DNA of 64,000 nt, taken from NCBI RefSeq assembly GCF_003324485.1, contig NZ_QODK01000005.1, forward strand, positions 124,001 through 188,000. The letters run 5' to 3'. Position numbers and translations under genes: made by a program. Shown piece after piece: positions 34,745 through 42,567 of this stretch (the first letter of the stretch is position 1; the number at the start of each line of letters is the position of its first letter). The DNA is from Cohaesibacter intestini. Its GTDB lineage: Bacteria > Pseudomonadota > Alphaproteobacteria > Rhizobiales > Cohaesibacteraceae. Under the pieces are notes generated by a model. It was not told where the DNA came from. It worked only from the letters and a program-made list of their open reading frames with translations, and ran no database searches.

Positions 34745-35644
34745 ATGTCACGAACAACTGACATTTTTCTAACGGCGCTCGCCCCGGCCATCTGGGGCAG
34801 CACCTATCTGGTGACCACCGAAATGCTGCCAGACGGCTATCCGATCACCGTCGCAGCTTTGAGGGCACTGCCTGCGGGCTTGTTGCTGATTGCCATCACC
34901 CGTTCGCTGCCTCCCCGTCACTGGTTGGGGCGAACCTTCCTCTTGGGCAGTTTCAATTTCTCGCTTTTCTGGGTTCTTCTCTTCGTGGCGGCTTATCGCC
35001 TGCCCGGCGGAGTGGCGGCAACGCTTGGTGCCCTGCAGGCCATGATCGTCATTTTCATGGCGCGTGGCTGGCTTGGAACCCCCATCCGTTCAAGCGCGGT
35101 GGCGGCCGCCGCAACGGGTGTCTTCGGTGTGGCCCTGCTTCTCATTGGCCCTGATGCAAGCCTTGATCCGATTGGGGTCGCGGCAGGGATTGGTGGTGCA
35201 GCCTCGATGGCTGCGGGCACGGTCCTCAGTCGCAAATGGCTGCCGCCGGTTTCCGCGCTCAGTTTCACAGCCTGGCAACTGACAGCAGGTGGTTTGATTC
35301 TGATGCCGCTTGCCTTGGTGTTTGAACCGGCCCTGCCACCCCTGACCACCTTGAATCTTGCTGGATTTGTCTGGTTGGGACTGATCGGGGCAGCCTTGAC
35401 CTATGCGATTTGGTTTCGAGGAGTCGCTCGGATCGAACCCGGCGCGGTCTCGATGCTTGGCATGATGAGTCCGTTGACGGCGGTGCTGCTTGGCTGGGGG
35501 CTGCTCGGTCAGTCCTTGAGCCCGATGCAGATTGCTGGTGCCGTGATTATCATCGGCTCTGTCTGGGCGGGCCAACGGGCAAACCGTCCGCCGCCGACAA
35601 AAACGGCCCTGCCCCCGGTCTGTGAGCGCCCCGAGACCGCCTGA
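34745..35644 (+). CDS. EamA-family (DMT) transporter
   Basis: A 299-residue inner-membrane protein with ten hydrophobic segments in two EamA repeats, starting with ALAPAIWGSTYLVTTEMLP, the usual YdcZ/RhaT-like first helix. The ATG at 34745 was chosen because AGGAG lies nine bases upstream. The ATG at 34736 touches that site. EamA exporters handle amino acids, metabolites or toxic amines, and the substrate is unknown. It closes the wrbA block, 130 bases after the DsbA-like gene. Confidence 0.88.
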   Translation: MSRTTDIFLTALAPAIWGSTYLVTTEMLPDGYPITVAALRALPAGLLLIAITRSLPPRHWLGRTFLLGSFNFSLFWVLLFVAAYRLPGGVAATLGALQAMIVIFMARGWLGTPIRSSAVAAAATGVFGVALLLIGPDASLDPIGVAAGIGGAASMAAGTVLSRKWLPPVSALSFTAWQLTAGGLILMPLALVFEPALPPLTTLNLAGFVWLGLIGAALTYAIWFRGVARIEPGAVSMLGMMSPLTAVLLGWGLLGQSLSPMQIAGAVIIIGSVWAGQRANRPPPTKTALPPVCERPETA

Positions 35645-35670
35645 TGTCTATCCCCGAAAGGAAGATTGCG

Positions 35671-36348
35671 ATGTCTCTTCTCACTCCCACTCCGGATATG
35701 ATCGCCAAGATCAGATTGGCCGGCTTGCTCTATCTGGTGGTGATCCTGACGGGACTGGGCGGAGAGCTTGGTCTGCGTGCCCCCTTGATCGATCTGGCAG
35801 ATGCCGATGGCACAGCCGCCGCGATCCTCGGGGCACCGGGACAATTCCGGCTGGCCATTGCCGCCGACATCCTTATGGCACTCTGTGATGCCGGATTGGC
35901 AGTCCTGTTCTATTTGATCTTTCGCCCCATGGCACCGGCTCTTGCCTTGCTGACTATGATATTGCGATTGATCCAGACCGTGCTGATTGCGGTCAGCGTG
36001 ATGGCATTGCTGACCGCATGGCTGATTTTAACCAAGGGCAATGACCTGACAAACGCGGCGCCTCTTGCCTTGATATTTCTGGATCTTCATGCCCATGGCT
36101 ACGATTTGGGGCTGATTTTCTTTGGCTTCAACAGCCTTTTCATGGCAGTGCTTGTTTGGCGATCCGGGCAGTTTGCCAGAATTTTCGCACTGGGCCTCGC
36201 CGCCGCCGGTGGTGTCTATCTGGTCGGCAGTGGGCTGCGCTTCTTCGCGCCCGAATGGTCGACGCCCTTCACTCCGGTCTATCTGGTGACAATCCTCGCC
36301 GAGACGGCCTTCTGCCTGCGTTTGCTGTTCCAGAAGAAGAGCCCTTAA
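35671..36348 (+). CDS. DUF4386 membrane protein
   Basis: A 225-residue protein with about six hydrophobic segments that matches the DUF4386 pattern (RLAGLLYLVVILTG at the first helix, HAHGYDLGLIFFGFN in the middle). Function unknown. AAAGGAAG seven bases before the ATG at 35671 favours this start. An ATG at 35644 sharing one base with the EamA stop is also possible and would add nine residues. Co-transcription with the EamA gene is likely. Confidence 0.8.
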   Translation: MSLLTPTPDMIAKIRLAGLLYLVVILTGLGGELGLRAPLIDLADADGTAAAILGAPGQFRLAIAADILMALCDAGLAVLFYLIFRPMAPALALLTMILRLIQTVLIAVSVMALLTAWLILTKGNDLTNAAPLALIFLDLHAHGYDLGLIFFGFNSLFMAVLVWRSGQFARIFALGLAAAGGVYLVGSGLRFFAPEWSTPFTPVYLVTILAETAFCLRLLFQKKSP

Positions 36349-36430
36349 GCACGCGAGATTGGCTGAAAGATCATTCGATTGTGCCCTGGGCGGGCGGCCC
36401 AGGAGTGCGAAGATCAAACCCATTACAAAC

Positions 36431-36468
36431 AGAGGAGGCAGGCCAACGGAGCGTGGCCTGCCTCCTCT
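36431..36468. terminator. Strong hairpin between convergent DUF4386 and SDR genes
   Basis: A 15-base arm at 36431-36445 (AGAGGAGGCAGGCCA) is matched perfectly by 36454-36468 around an eight-base loop. There is no T run on either side, so it may stop transcription only partly or protect both 3' ends. Confidence 0.65.
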
Positions 36469-36488
36469 GATCGGTCACTTGGTGTGCG

Positions 36489-37232
36489 TTACCAAGGCTG
36501 GTTTGCTGGGCCAACGGTGAATTCGTTGATCGTGGTGTCTTCCGGCAGATCCAGAGCGAACGCAACGATGTCCGCAATGCGATCAGCAGAAATTCCATAG
36601 GTATCATACATACCCTGATAGGCTTCAGCGGTCGCTTTGTCGGAGATCGTATCAAGCAGCTCGGTGTTGATCGCAGCCGGATAGATGGTTGCAGTGCGGA
36701 TGTTGGTGCCTTCCATTGCGGATTCCATGCGCACAACTTCCATGAAGGATTTGACGAACCATTTGGTGCCGCAATAAACGCCATTGCTTGGATAGGCTTT
36801 GAGGCCAGCAACGGAAGATGTTGCCAGAACATGGCCTGATTTTTGCTCGGTGAAGGTTGGCAGAACAGCGGCAACACCGTTCAGCACACCTTTGATATTC
36901 ACATCAACCATCTGGTCCCACTCATCGGTCTTGAGAGCCGAGACGTTGGAGGCTGGCATGACACCGGCATTCAGGAAGATCGCATCGACCTTGCCATAAG
37001 TGTCCTTGGCAAGCGCCACGATGGCTTCATTCTGGGCCTTATCGGTCACATCCAGAACCTGATAAACCGCGTTACCTCCGGCTTTGGAGATGTCTTCGGC
37101 AATCTGCTTGAGCTTGTCTTCACGGCGGGCACCCAGAACGATTTTCGCGCCTTTGCTGGCCAGCAACTTGGCTGACGCTTCGCCGATACCGGACGATGCG
37201 CCGGTGATGATGACGACTTTATCCTTGATCAT
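36489..37232 (-). CDS. Short-chain dehydrogenase/reductase
   Basis: A 247-residue SDR of the YdfG/serine-dehydrogenase-like type. Nucleotide loop TGASSGIGEA (9-18), NAG motif in FLNAGVMPAS, catalytic Ser in LATSSVAGLK and Tyr-x3-Lys in YCGTKWFVKS. The ATG at 37232 follows GAGGAGAG. It is divergent from the lysR gene at 37630. A LysR-like dyad lies between them. The substrate is unknown. Confidence 0.88.
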   Translation of the reverse strand: MIKDKVVIITGASSGIGEASAKLLASKGAKIVLGARREDKLKQIAEDISKAGGNAVYQVLDVTDKAQNEAIVALAKDTYGKVDAIFLNAGVMPASNVSALKTDEWDQMVDVNIKGVLNGVAAVLPTFTEQKSGHVLATSSVAGLKAYPSNGVYCGTKWFVKSFMEVVRMESAMEGTNIRTATIYPAAINTELLDTISDKATAEAYQGMYDTYGISADRIADIVAFALDLPEDTTINEFTVGPANQPW

Positions 37233-37498
37233 GATCTCTCTCCTCATAGTCTCAAACCAGCGAACAGACGATGCTGTGCGTTTGATACAGACATGCGGCA
37301 AACAGAAACGACCCGTTTGCGTTGCTTCCAATATAATGGCACATCGACCGCCTGTTTATGGGGCTGTTTCCACAAACACTCATGACCAACACTCATCAAT
37401 GGATCGCCGATCTACGATAAATATCCTCCCCCTCGCACATGCAGGGTGATGCGCGAATGGGGCGATTTGCTGCCCCGCAGCGGCTATATATGAATCCT

Positions 37499-37524
37499 GC
37501 ACATATGTGCTATCATTTCATAGC
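37499..37524. promoter_or_regulatory. Double palindrome in the SDR-lysR divergent region
   Basis: GCACATATGTGC (37499-37510) is a perfect 12-bp palindrome. It overlaps GCTAT-CATTTC-ATAGC (37509-37524), a 5-6-5 dyad. The 400-bp gap 37233-37629 also carries a repeated AACACTCAT (about 37375-37398). The dyads are good binding-site candidates for the adjacent LysR protein. Nothing else is seen in the gap. Confidence 0.5.
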
Positions 37525-37629
37525 AATTATTCCGTGATAACAGCCTGATAGAATGGATTCCTCTTCAGGATCATTCTGTCTGAAGCCCCACCCCAGTCAG
37601 GCGCTTTGACAGCGAGCATTGGTCAGCAT

Positions 37630-38571
37630 ATGCCGGAAAAACAGGATACCTACCAAAAAGATCTGTCACGCGTACTGCGCGACAACATCACCGATCTTAT
37701 TGCCTTGATGGCGGTTGCCGAAGAGCGCAGCTTCACCAAGGCGGCTGCCCGGCTGAATGTGTCTCAGTCAGCCCTGAGCCACACAATCAAGGCCTTGGAA
37801 GAGCGGCTTGGCCTGCGACTTTTGACCCGAACAACGCGCTCGGTCGCCCCCACCATTGAGGGCGAGGACCTGATCGCAACGCTGGCGCCATGCCTGACCA
37901 CCATCGAAGACCGCCTGATCGCCCTGACCGACAGTCAGGGGGCGCCCAGCGGCACCGTGCGCATTGCAGCCACAGATTATACGATCGAGACCCTGCTTTG
38001 GCCCAAACTGGCCCCTGCCCTGAAAGCCAATCCCGAAGTCAAAGTCGAGTTTGTCATGGACTATGGCTACACCGATCTGGCGTCCGCCCAGTGCGACGCC
38101 GGGGTGCGTTATGGGGAACAGGTCAGCGATGGAATGATCTCCATGCGCATCGGACCCGATGAGCGGATGGTCTGCGTCGGATCGCCTGACTATTTTGCCC
38201 AATATGGCAGACCCGAGACCCCCACAGATCTCGACCAGCATGAATGCATCAATCTGCGCCTGTCGACCCATGGTGCGCTCTATGCTTGGGAATTCGAGGA
38301 TGAGGACGGGCGCGAGCTGCGGATCAAGGTCAAGGGACAGGCCTGCTTTGATACGGTGATGCCGATCCATACCGCTTGCCGGGACGGCCATGGTCTGGCC
38401 TTGCTGCCGGAATTGCTGGTTCAGGCGGATCTCAAGGCGGGTAGACTGGACATCTGCCTGGGGGACTATTCGCCCTATTTTCCGGGCTTTCACCTTTACT
38501 ATCCCAGCCGTCTGCGCAGCTCGTCAGCCTTTCAGGTTGTCCTCGATGCCTTGCGGCAACGGGACAAGTAA
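37630..38571 (+). CDS. LysR-family regulator
   Basis: A 313-residue LysR-type protein with an N-terminal extension of about 20 residues before the helix-turn-helix (FTKAAARLNVSQSALSHTIK, about 35-54). Effector-domain marks are GTVRIAATDYTIETLLWPKL and GHGLALLPELLVQADL. It belongs to the large group that controls divergent SDR or oxidoreductase genes. The ATG at 37630 is used. No good ribosome site is visible, so the exact start is uncertain. Confidence 0.88.
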   Translation: MPEKQDTYQKDLSRVLRDNITDLIALMAVAEERSFTKAAARLNVSQSALSHTIKALEERLGLRLLTRTTRSVAPTIEGEDLIATLAPCLTTIEDRLIALTDSQGAPSGTVRIAATDYTIETLLWPKLAPALKANPEVKVEFVMDYGYTDLASAQCDAGVRYGEQVSDGMISMRIGPDERMVCVGSPDYFAQYGRPETPTDLDQHECINLRLSTHGALYAWEFEDEDGRELRIKVKGQACFDTVMPIHTACRDGHGLALLPELLVQADLKAGRLDICLGDYSPYFPGFHLYYPSRLRSSSAFQVVLDALRQRDK

Positions 38572-38707
38572 GGCGGGAAAAGGAAGATTAATTAGCTCTG
38601 ATCATGACTGGGATCACATCTTCAGTCATTAAGTTTGCCAACCGCATGCCCACCTTATTGAACGAAGCCCACAGCATCCAAGGCCTCTTACATAAGGATA
38701 GTGATTG

Positions 38708-39478
38708 ATGAAAAGTCTCAAGACAATTGCAGCCGCCTCCACCTTCGCCATGATGCCTTTCAGCGCATTTGCAGAAGACGTGACCAAGACCTTCCCCAAT
38801 GCCGTCGCCAAGGTTTCTCCTGCTTTGCAAGCCTATTCCGCGCAAGCCTTGGCCGGGTCCGTCTGGCAGGATGAAGCCTTGTCCAAGCGTGACCGGGCGC
38901 TGGTCACCTTTGCAGCCCTGTTGACCCGCCATGAAGCAGAGGCACTTGCCGATCATTCCGCCTTGGCTCTGGATGTTGGCGTCAAGCCGGCCGAGCTATC
39001 CGAGACCATCACCCATTTGGCTTTTTACACCGGCTGGGGCAATGCCATGGCGGCCGCCAAGGCGGTCGCTCCGGTCTTTGAAGCCCGCAACATTGCAGCC
39101 GAAGATCTGCCAGCTGCCGAAGTCGATCTTCTGGCACTGAATGAGGAAGCCGAGGCCGCTCGCCAGACCTTTGTGTCCGATACATATGGTTCGGTCAGCG
39201 CGGGGGTTGTGCGCGACACAGAACAACTGCTGTTTCTCGACCTCTGGCTACGCCCCGATCTGGCACCGCGCGACCGCAGCCTGATCACCGTCGCCGCCTT
39301 GATCGCTGCCGGGCAGCCCGAGCAAATGACGTTCCATCTCAACAGAGCCATGGACAATGGACTGACCAAGGGCGAAGCCGGTGCGGTTCTCTCTCATCTG
39401 GCTTTCTATGCGGGCTGGCCGAAAGTGTTCTCAGCCATGCCCGTCGCCAAGAAGGTATTTGAAGCCAGAACGGACTAA
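38708..39478 (+). CDS. Secreted carboxymuconolactone-decarboxylase-family protein, two repeats
   Basis: A 256-residue protein with a signal peptide (MKSLKTIAAASTFAMM... ending at AFA-ED) and two CMD-type repeats, each with the alignment mark LSKRDRALVTFAAL (about 58-71) and LAPRDRSLITVAAL (about 189-202). No cysteine is present, so it cannot be an AhpD-like peroxidase. Related proteins often sit with cupins and SDRs under LysR control, as here. The periplasmic location is unusual for the family. The reaction is unknown. Confidence 0.82.
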   Translation: MKSLKTIAAASTFAMMPFSAFAEDVTKTFPNAVAKVSPALQAYSAQALAGSVWQDEALSKRDRALVTFAALLTRHEAEALADHSALALDVGVKPAELSETITHLAFYTGWGNAMAAAKAVAPVFEARNIAAEDLPAAEVDLLALNEEAEAARQTFVSDTYGSVSAGVVRDTEQLLFLDLWLRPDLAPRDRSLITVAALIAAGQPEQMTFHLNRAMDNGLTKGEAGAVLSHLAFYAGWPKVFSAMPVAKKVFEARTD

Positions 39479-39606
39479 CCGAGCACCACCTGCCAATCGG
39501 CCAAACCGAACTGGACCCAGTCATGACAATGGCCGGGTCCTTGGCCATTTGACCTCTGGCCAGCCACAGAAGCGCCACAACAGGGGCGCAACACAGGAAT
39601 GGACGC

Positions 39607-40245
39607 ATGAAAATCGCAATTGTCGGATCTGGTCGGATGGGCACAGCCCTTGGAACCATTTGGGCCAAGTGCGGCCATGACATCATCTTTTCTTATGCGC
39701 GGAGCGACAAACGGCTCGCGGCCTTGGCCGCTCGACTTGATGCCCGGTGGGCGGATGTGGCCAGCGCAGTTGAACAGGCGGATGCAATCCTGCTTGCTGT
39801 GCATTGGTCTCGCATCGAAGACGTGCTGTCGCAGACCGGTGCAATGACAGGCAAGATCGTGCTGAATTGCTGTGTGCCGCTCGATCCATCAGACAGCAGG
39901 CTGGTGCTCGGAACCGACAGGTCCGGCGCAGAATATCTTGCCGAACACCACCCCGAGGCGGCTTGGGTCGGCTGTTTCAACACCGCCCCTTCCGAAAGCT
40001 TTGACGCTGTCTTTGCCCGCAGAGACCGGCAGCCACGCCCGCAAAGCCTCTGTTATGGCGATCATCCCGAAGCCAAACGGCAGGCCAAAAAACTCATTGA
40101 ACAGGTGGGCTTTGACCCGGTCGATCTTGGTGACCTTGCCAATGCTCGCTTTGTTGAACCCTTCGCCATGGTGACGGCAGTTCTGGCCTATGAGCAGACC
40201 GGCGGACCGAACCTCACCTATCGATTTGAAAAGCTGCGGGACTGA
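39607..40245 (+). CDS. NADPH-dependent F420 reductase-like / coenzyme-binding oxidoreductase
   Basis: A 212-residue protein with a Rossmann start [20 protein letters not shown] (2-21) and the [14 protein letters not shown] strand, typical of the F420-dependent NADP reductase-like group (COG2085). F420 is not expected in this lineage, so the enzyme probably uses NADP with another partner. The C-terminal [19 protein letters not shown] fits the family. It is 129 bases after the CMD gene and 22 before the cupin gene. Confidence 0.82.
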   Translation: MKIAIVGSGRMGTALGTIWAKCGHDIIFSYARSDKRLAALAARLDARWADVASAVEQADAILLAVHWSRIEDVLSQTGAMTGKIVLNCCVPLDPSDSRLVLGTDRSGAEYLAEHHPEAAWVGCFNTAPSESFDAVFARRDRQPRPQSLCYGDHPEAKRQAKKLIEQVGFDPVDLGDLANARFVEPFAMVTAVLAYEQTGGPNLTYRFEKLRD

Positions 40246-40267
40246 ACCCGCACAGAAAGGAAAGACC

Positions 40268-40663
40268 ATGAAAATCATTCGCGGCGGCAGCGCCCCATCC
40301 TTTGCAGGACCAAAAGACTGGTTTACCGGCACGGTGCGTGTGGATCCTCTGTTTCAGGCCGAAGATCCCGGACGCGCGGGCGGAGCCCATGTGACCTTTG
40401 AGCCCGGCGCTCGCACCGCCTGGCACACCCATCCGGCAGGCCAGACCCTGATTGTCACCTTTGGCTGCGGTCGCGTACAGCGTGAAGGTGGTCCGATCGA
40501 GGAAATCCGTCAGGGCGACATTGTCTGGTTCCCGGCAGGCGAAAAGCACTGGCATGGGGCCTCACCGGAAACCGCCATGAGCCATATCGCAATACAGGAA
40601 AGCGTTGAGGGATCAGCGGTAACCTGGATGGAGCACGTCTCTGACAAAGACTATCAAGGCTAA
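40268..40663 (+). CDS. Small cupin protein
   Basis: A 131-residue single-domain cupin. Motif 1 is [18 protein letters not shown] (about 40-57) with two histidines, and motif 2 is [16 protein letters not shown] (about 79-94) with a further histidine. This fits the (R)-mandelonitrile-lyase/quercetinase-like subgroup often encoded beside CMD and SDR genes. Metal binding is expected, while the reaction is unknown. GAAAGGAAAG precedes the ATG at 40268. Confidence 0.88.
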   Translation: MKIIRGGSAPSFAGPKDWFTGTVRVDPLFQAEDPGRAGGAHVTFEPGARTAWHTHPAGQTLIVTFGCGRVQREGGPIEEIRQGDIVWFPAGEKHWHGASPETAMSHIAIQESVEGSAVTWMEHVSDKDYQG

Positions 40664-40697
40664 AAACCACGCCAGACCAAACTTGGTTTCACCCAAA

Positions 40698-40737
40698 CAA
40701 GGCGGACCGAGAAGCAATGGTTTCGCAATCCGCCTTG
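40698..40737. repeat. Inverted repeat between cupin and RibD-like genes
   Basis: CAAGGCGGA (40698-40706) and TCCGCCTTG (40729-40737) are perfect inverted copies with a 22-base loop and no T run. It may end or trim the cupin transcript, since no other terminator is visible there. Confidence 0.45.
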
Positions 40738-40781
40738 CTGCTGATCGACCCATCAGCGCCGTACGAAAGCTATCCGTCCCC

Positions 40782-41489
40782 ATGCAAGCCACGACCCCTC
40801 AAAGACCCGAAATCATTTGCCACATGATCAGTTCGCTCGATGGTCGGCTGTTGCCCGACCGGTGGCAAGGCCTGCCTGAAGCGGCCATTGATCTTTATGA
40901 AGAAGTGGCTGAAAAATACAAAGCAGACGGCTGGATTGTCGGTCGCAAGACAATGGAAGCCTATCTGCCGACCGGACCCGCTGCCCTTGCGCCGCAGCCC
41001 GCAGCCAGCTCCGCCACTTTGACCTCCTATATCGGCCAAAGAGGCAACCGCCCCTTATGCGTGTGCTTTGATCGCACAGGCGTCCTGCGCCCACAAAGCG
41101 ATGAGGTGGATGGCAGTCACTTGGTGTTGGTTCTGTCTACCGGGGTTAGTCAGGACCACGTCACAGCATTGGCTGCCAAAGGCATAACGGTCTTGTTTGC
41201 TGGCGCGGATGGAGATGATATTGCCGCAGCCCTGCAATCCCTCGCATATGCCTTTGGCAAGCAGCGCCTTTTGCTCGAAGGGGGCGGCATACTCAATGGA
41301 GCCTTTCTGGCCAAAGGCCTGATTGATGAAACCAGTACCCTGATCGTGCCCTATCTCGATGGTCAATCCGGCATTCCAACCATTTATGATCATCAGAAAG
41401 AAACACAAGGCCAGCTGGTTGAACTTGTGGGTGTCGAACGCCTCGATCACGGGGTCGTTTGGCTGCGCCATCATGTGAAGCACAGATGA
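40782..41489 (+). CDS. RibD C-terminal/dihydrofolate-reductase-like protein
   Basis: A 235-residue reductase-fold protein: PEIICHMISSLDGRLLPD (about 8-25) is the family's first strand, followed by DGWIVGRKTMEAYLP and RLLLEGGGILNGAFLAKGLIDE, the NADPH-binding region of RibD-type reductases. Such stand-alone proteins reduce pyrimidine or pterin-like compounds in some cases, but most have no known role. The ATG at 40782 is the first supported by family similarity. Its ribosome site is weak. Confidence 0.83.
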   Translation: MQATTPQRPEIICHMISSLDGRLLPDRWQGLPEAAIDLYEEVAEKYKADGWIVGRKTMEAYLPTGPAALAPQPAASSATLTSYIGQRGNRPLCVCFDRTGVLRPQSDEVDGSHLVLVLSTGVSQDHVTALAAKGITVLFAGADGDDIAAALQSLAYAFGKQRLLLEGGGILNGAFLAKGLIDETSTLIVPYLDGQSGIPTIYDHQKETQGQLVELVGVERLDHGVVWLRHHVKHR

Positions 41490-41649
41490 TTCCTGCCATG
41501 CGCCTCATGATGATTGGATTTGGGCGCAAGAGCCTTGCCGGTTCGATGATTGACGGCATGGCATAGACACAGGAACTGGTCGGTTAATCCGCTTTTTCAT
41601 CGACATGCGCAGCGTCTAGAGGCGCGCAACCCAACGCGTGAAGATGCCA

Positions 41650-41677
41650 AGGCGAGGGCAGAAAGCTGTCCTCGCCT
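41650..41677. terminator. Stable hairpin between convergent RibD-like and cyclophilin-like genes
   Basis: AGGCGAGGGCAG (41650-41661) pairs with CTGTCCTCGCCT (41666-41677), one G-T pair, around an AAAG tetraloop. T runs are weak on both sides. The rest of 41490-41700 shows nothing else. Confidence 0.6.
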
Positions 41678-41700
41678 GAATGATTTTGAACCCGGACAGC

Positions 41701-42144
41701 TCACTCCGCGATTTCTATGCGCACCGGACCTTTATCCAGTTTAGACAATTGGGCCACGGCTCCTGCCTCAAATCGACCAAGCCGCACAAGCCCACGTGAA
41801 TAGCCGAAATCACGATAGAAAATGGCCACATCGCCCCATGGCGCATAATAGGTGATATCGCCCGGGTCTGGATCGATCCCGTCTGGTGTGTCGGTCGTCG
41901 CAAGCTTTTGGGGTGGATAAAAGATCTTTTCAATCCCCGCATAATCTTCCAGCTCCACCTCCAGCGGCAATTGCTTGAGAAAATCTCTGCTGGCCGAATT
42001 GTCTTCGATCGTTGCCCTCAAAGTGGTTTCTCCAATGACAAATTGAATCTTCATGTCGTCTGCCGCTCCTTGTCCGCTCCACAAGACCAGTGGAACCAAA
42101 ATCGTCAGCGCAGAATGGAGCCTTTGTCGGCGCAAAAATCTCAT
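41701..42144 (-). CDS. Secreted cyclophilin-like domain protein
   Basis: A 147-residue protein with an N-terminal signal (RFLRRQRLHSALTILVPLVLW..., cleavage near AA-DD) and a compact cyclophilin-like fold of the DUF3830/cyclophilin_like type: KIQFVIGETTLRATIEDNSAS, then FLKQLPLEVELEDYAGIEKIFY and GDITYYAPWGDVAIFYRDFGYS (each quoted in parts). AGGAG lies 11 bases before the ATG at 42144. Such proteins have no proven isomerase activity. It is a lone gene. Confidence 0.8.
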   Translation of the reverse strand: MRFLRRQRLHSALTILVPLVLWSGQGAADDMKIQFVIGETTLRATIEDNSASRDFLKQLPLEVELEDYAGIEKIFYPPQKLATTDTPDGIDPDPGDITYYAPWGDVAIFYRDFGYSRGLVRLGRFEAGAVAQLSKLDKGPVRIEIAE

Positions 42145-42567
42145 CACAGCGCATCTCCTGTCATCCGGAAAGAAATCAAGAGAATGAGGCTCCCCGCCTC
42201 TTTCGGCAAGATCAAAGTCTCTCAAAACACTTATGAAGAGCACGCATGAATGTCATGGATGCAGTCTTCAGCCTGATCGAAACAGCCAATCAGCGCCATG
42301 GGCATAAACTGTGGGTTTCCAGAGCATCACGGGGCGACGGAAACCCAAAGTTAGCAGTTTACTGTTATCGACTAATTACAAAGTTGGCACATTTTAATGC
42401 GCTGACCTGAATCGAACCTTGTCGAACCATGCTGCTGATAAGCCGTTCGATGCCCAAATGCGACATGCCAACCGGTTGGACGCCAAAGGATGCCAACGAA
42501 TGAATGAAACGCCATTCGGACCTGTATTGCATCACGATGGATTTCTGCAAACTGATGGGAAGCAGCA
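42145..42567. other. Intergenic region with a 9-bp inverted repeat
   Basis: TGGGTTTCC (42312-42320) and GGAAACCCA (42339-42347) are perfect inverted copies around 18 bases. The stretch 42350-42400 is AT-rich and may hold the promoter of the GGDEF-EAL gene at 42568. A minus-strand open frame of 67 codons (42365-42568) overlaps that gene start and has no supporting feature. Confidence 0.5.

Noticed and set aside
38708-39478. AhpD-like peroxidase
   Set aside because: The protein has no cysteine at all, so the CxxC needed for that activity is missing.
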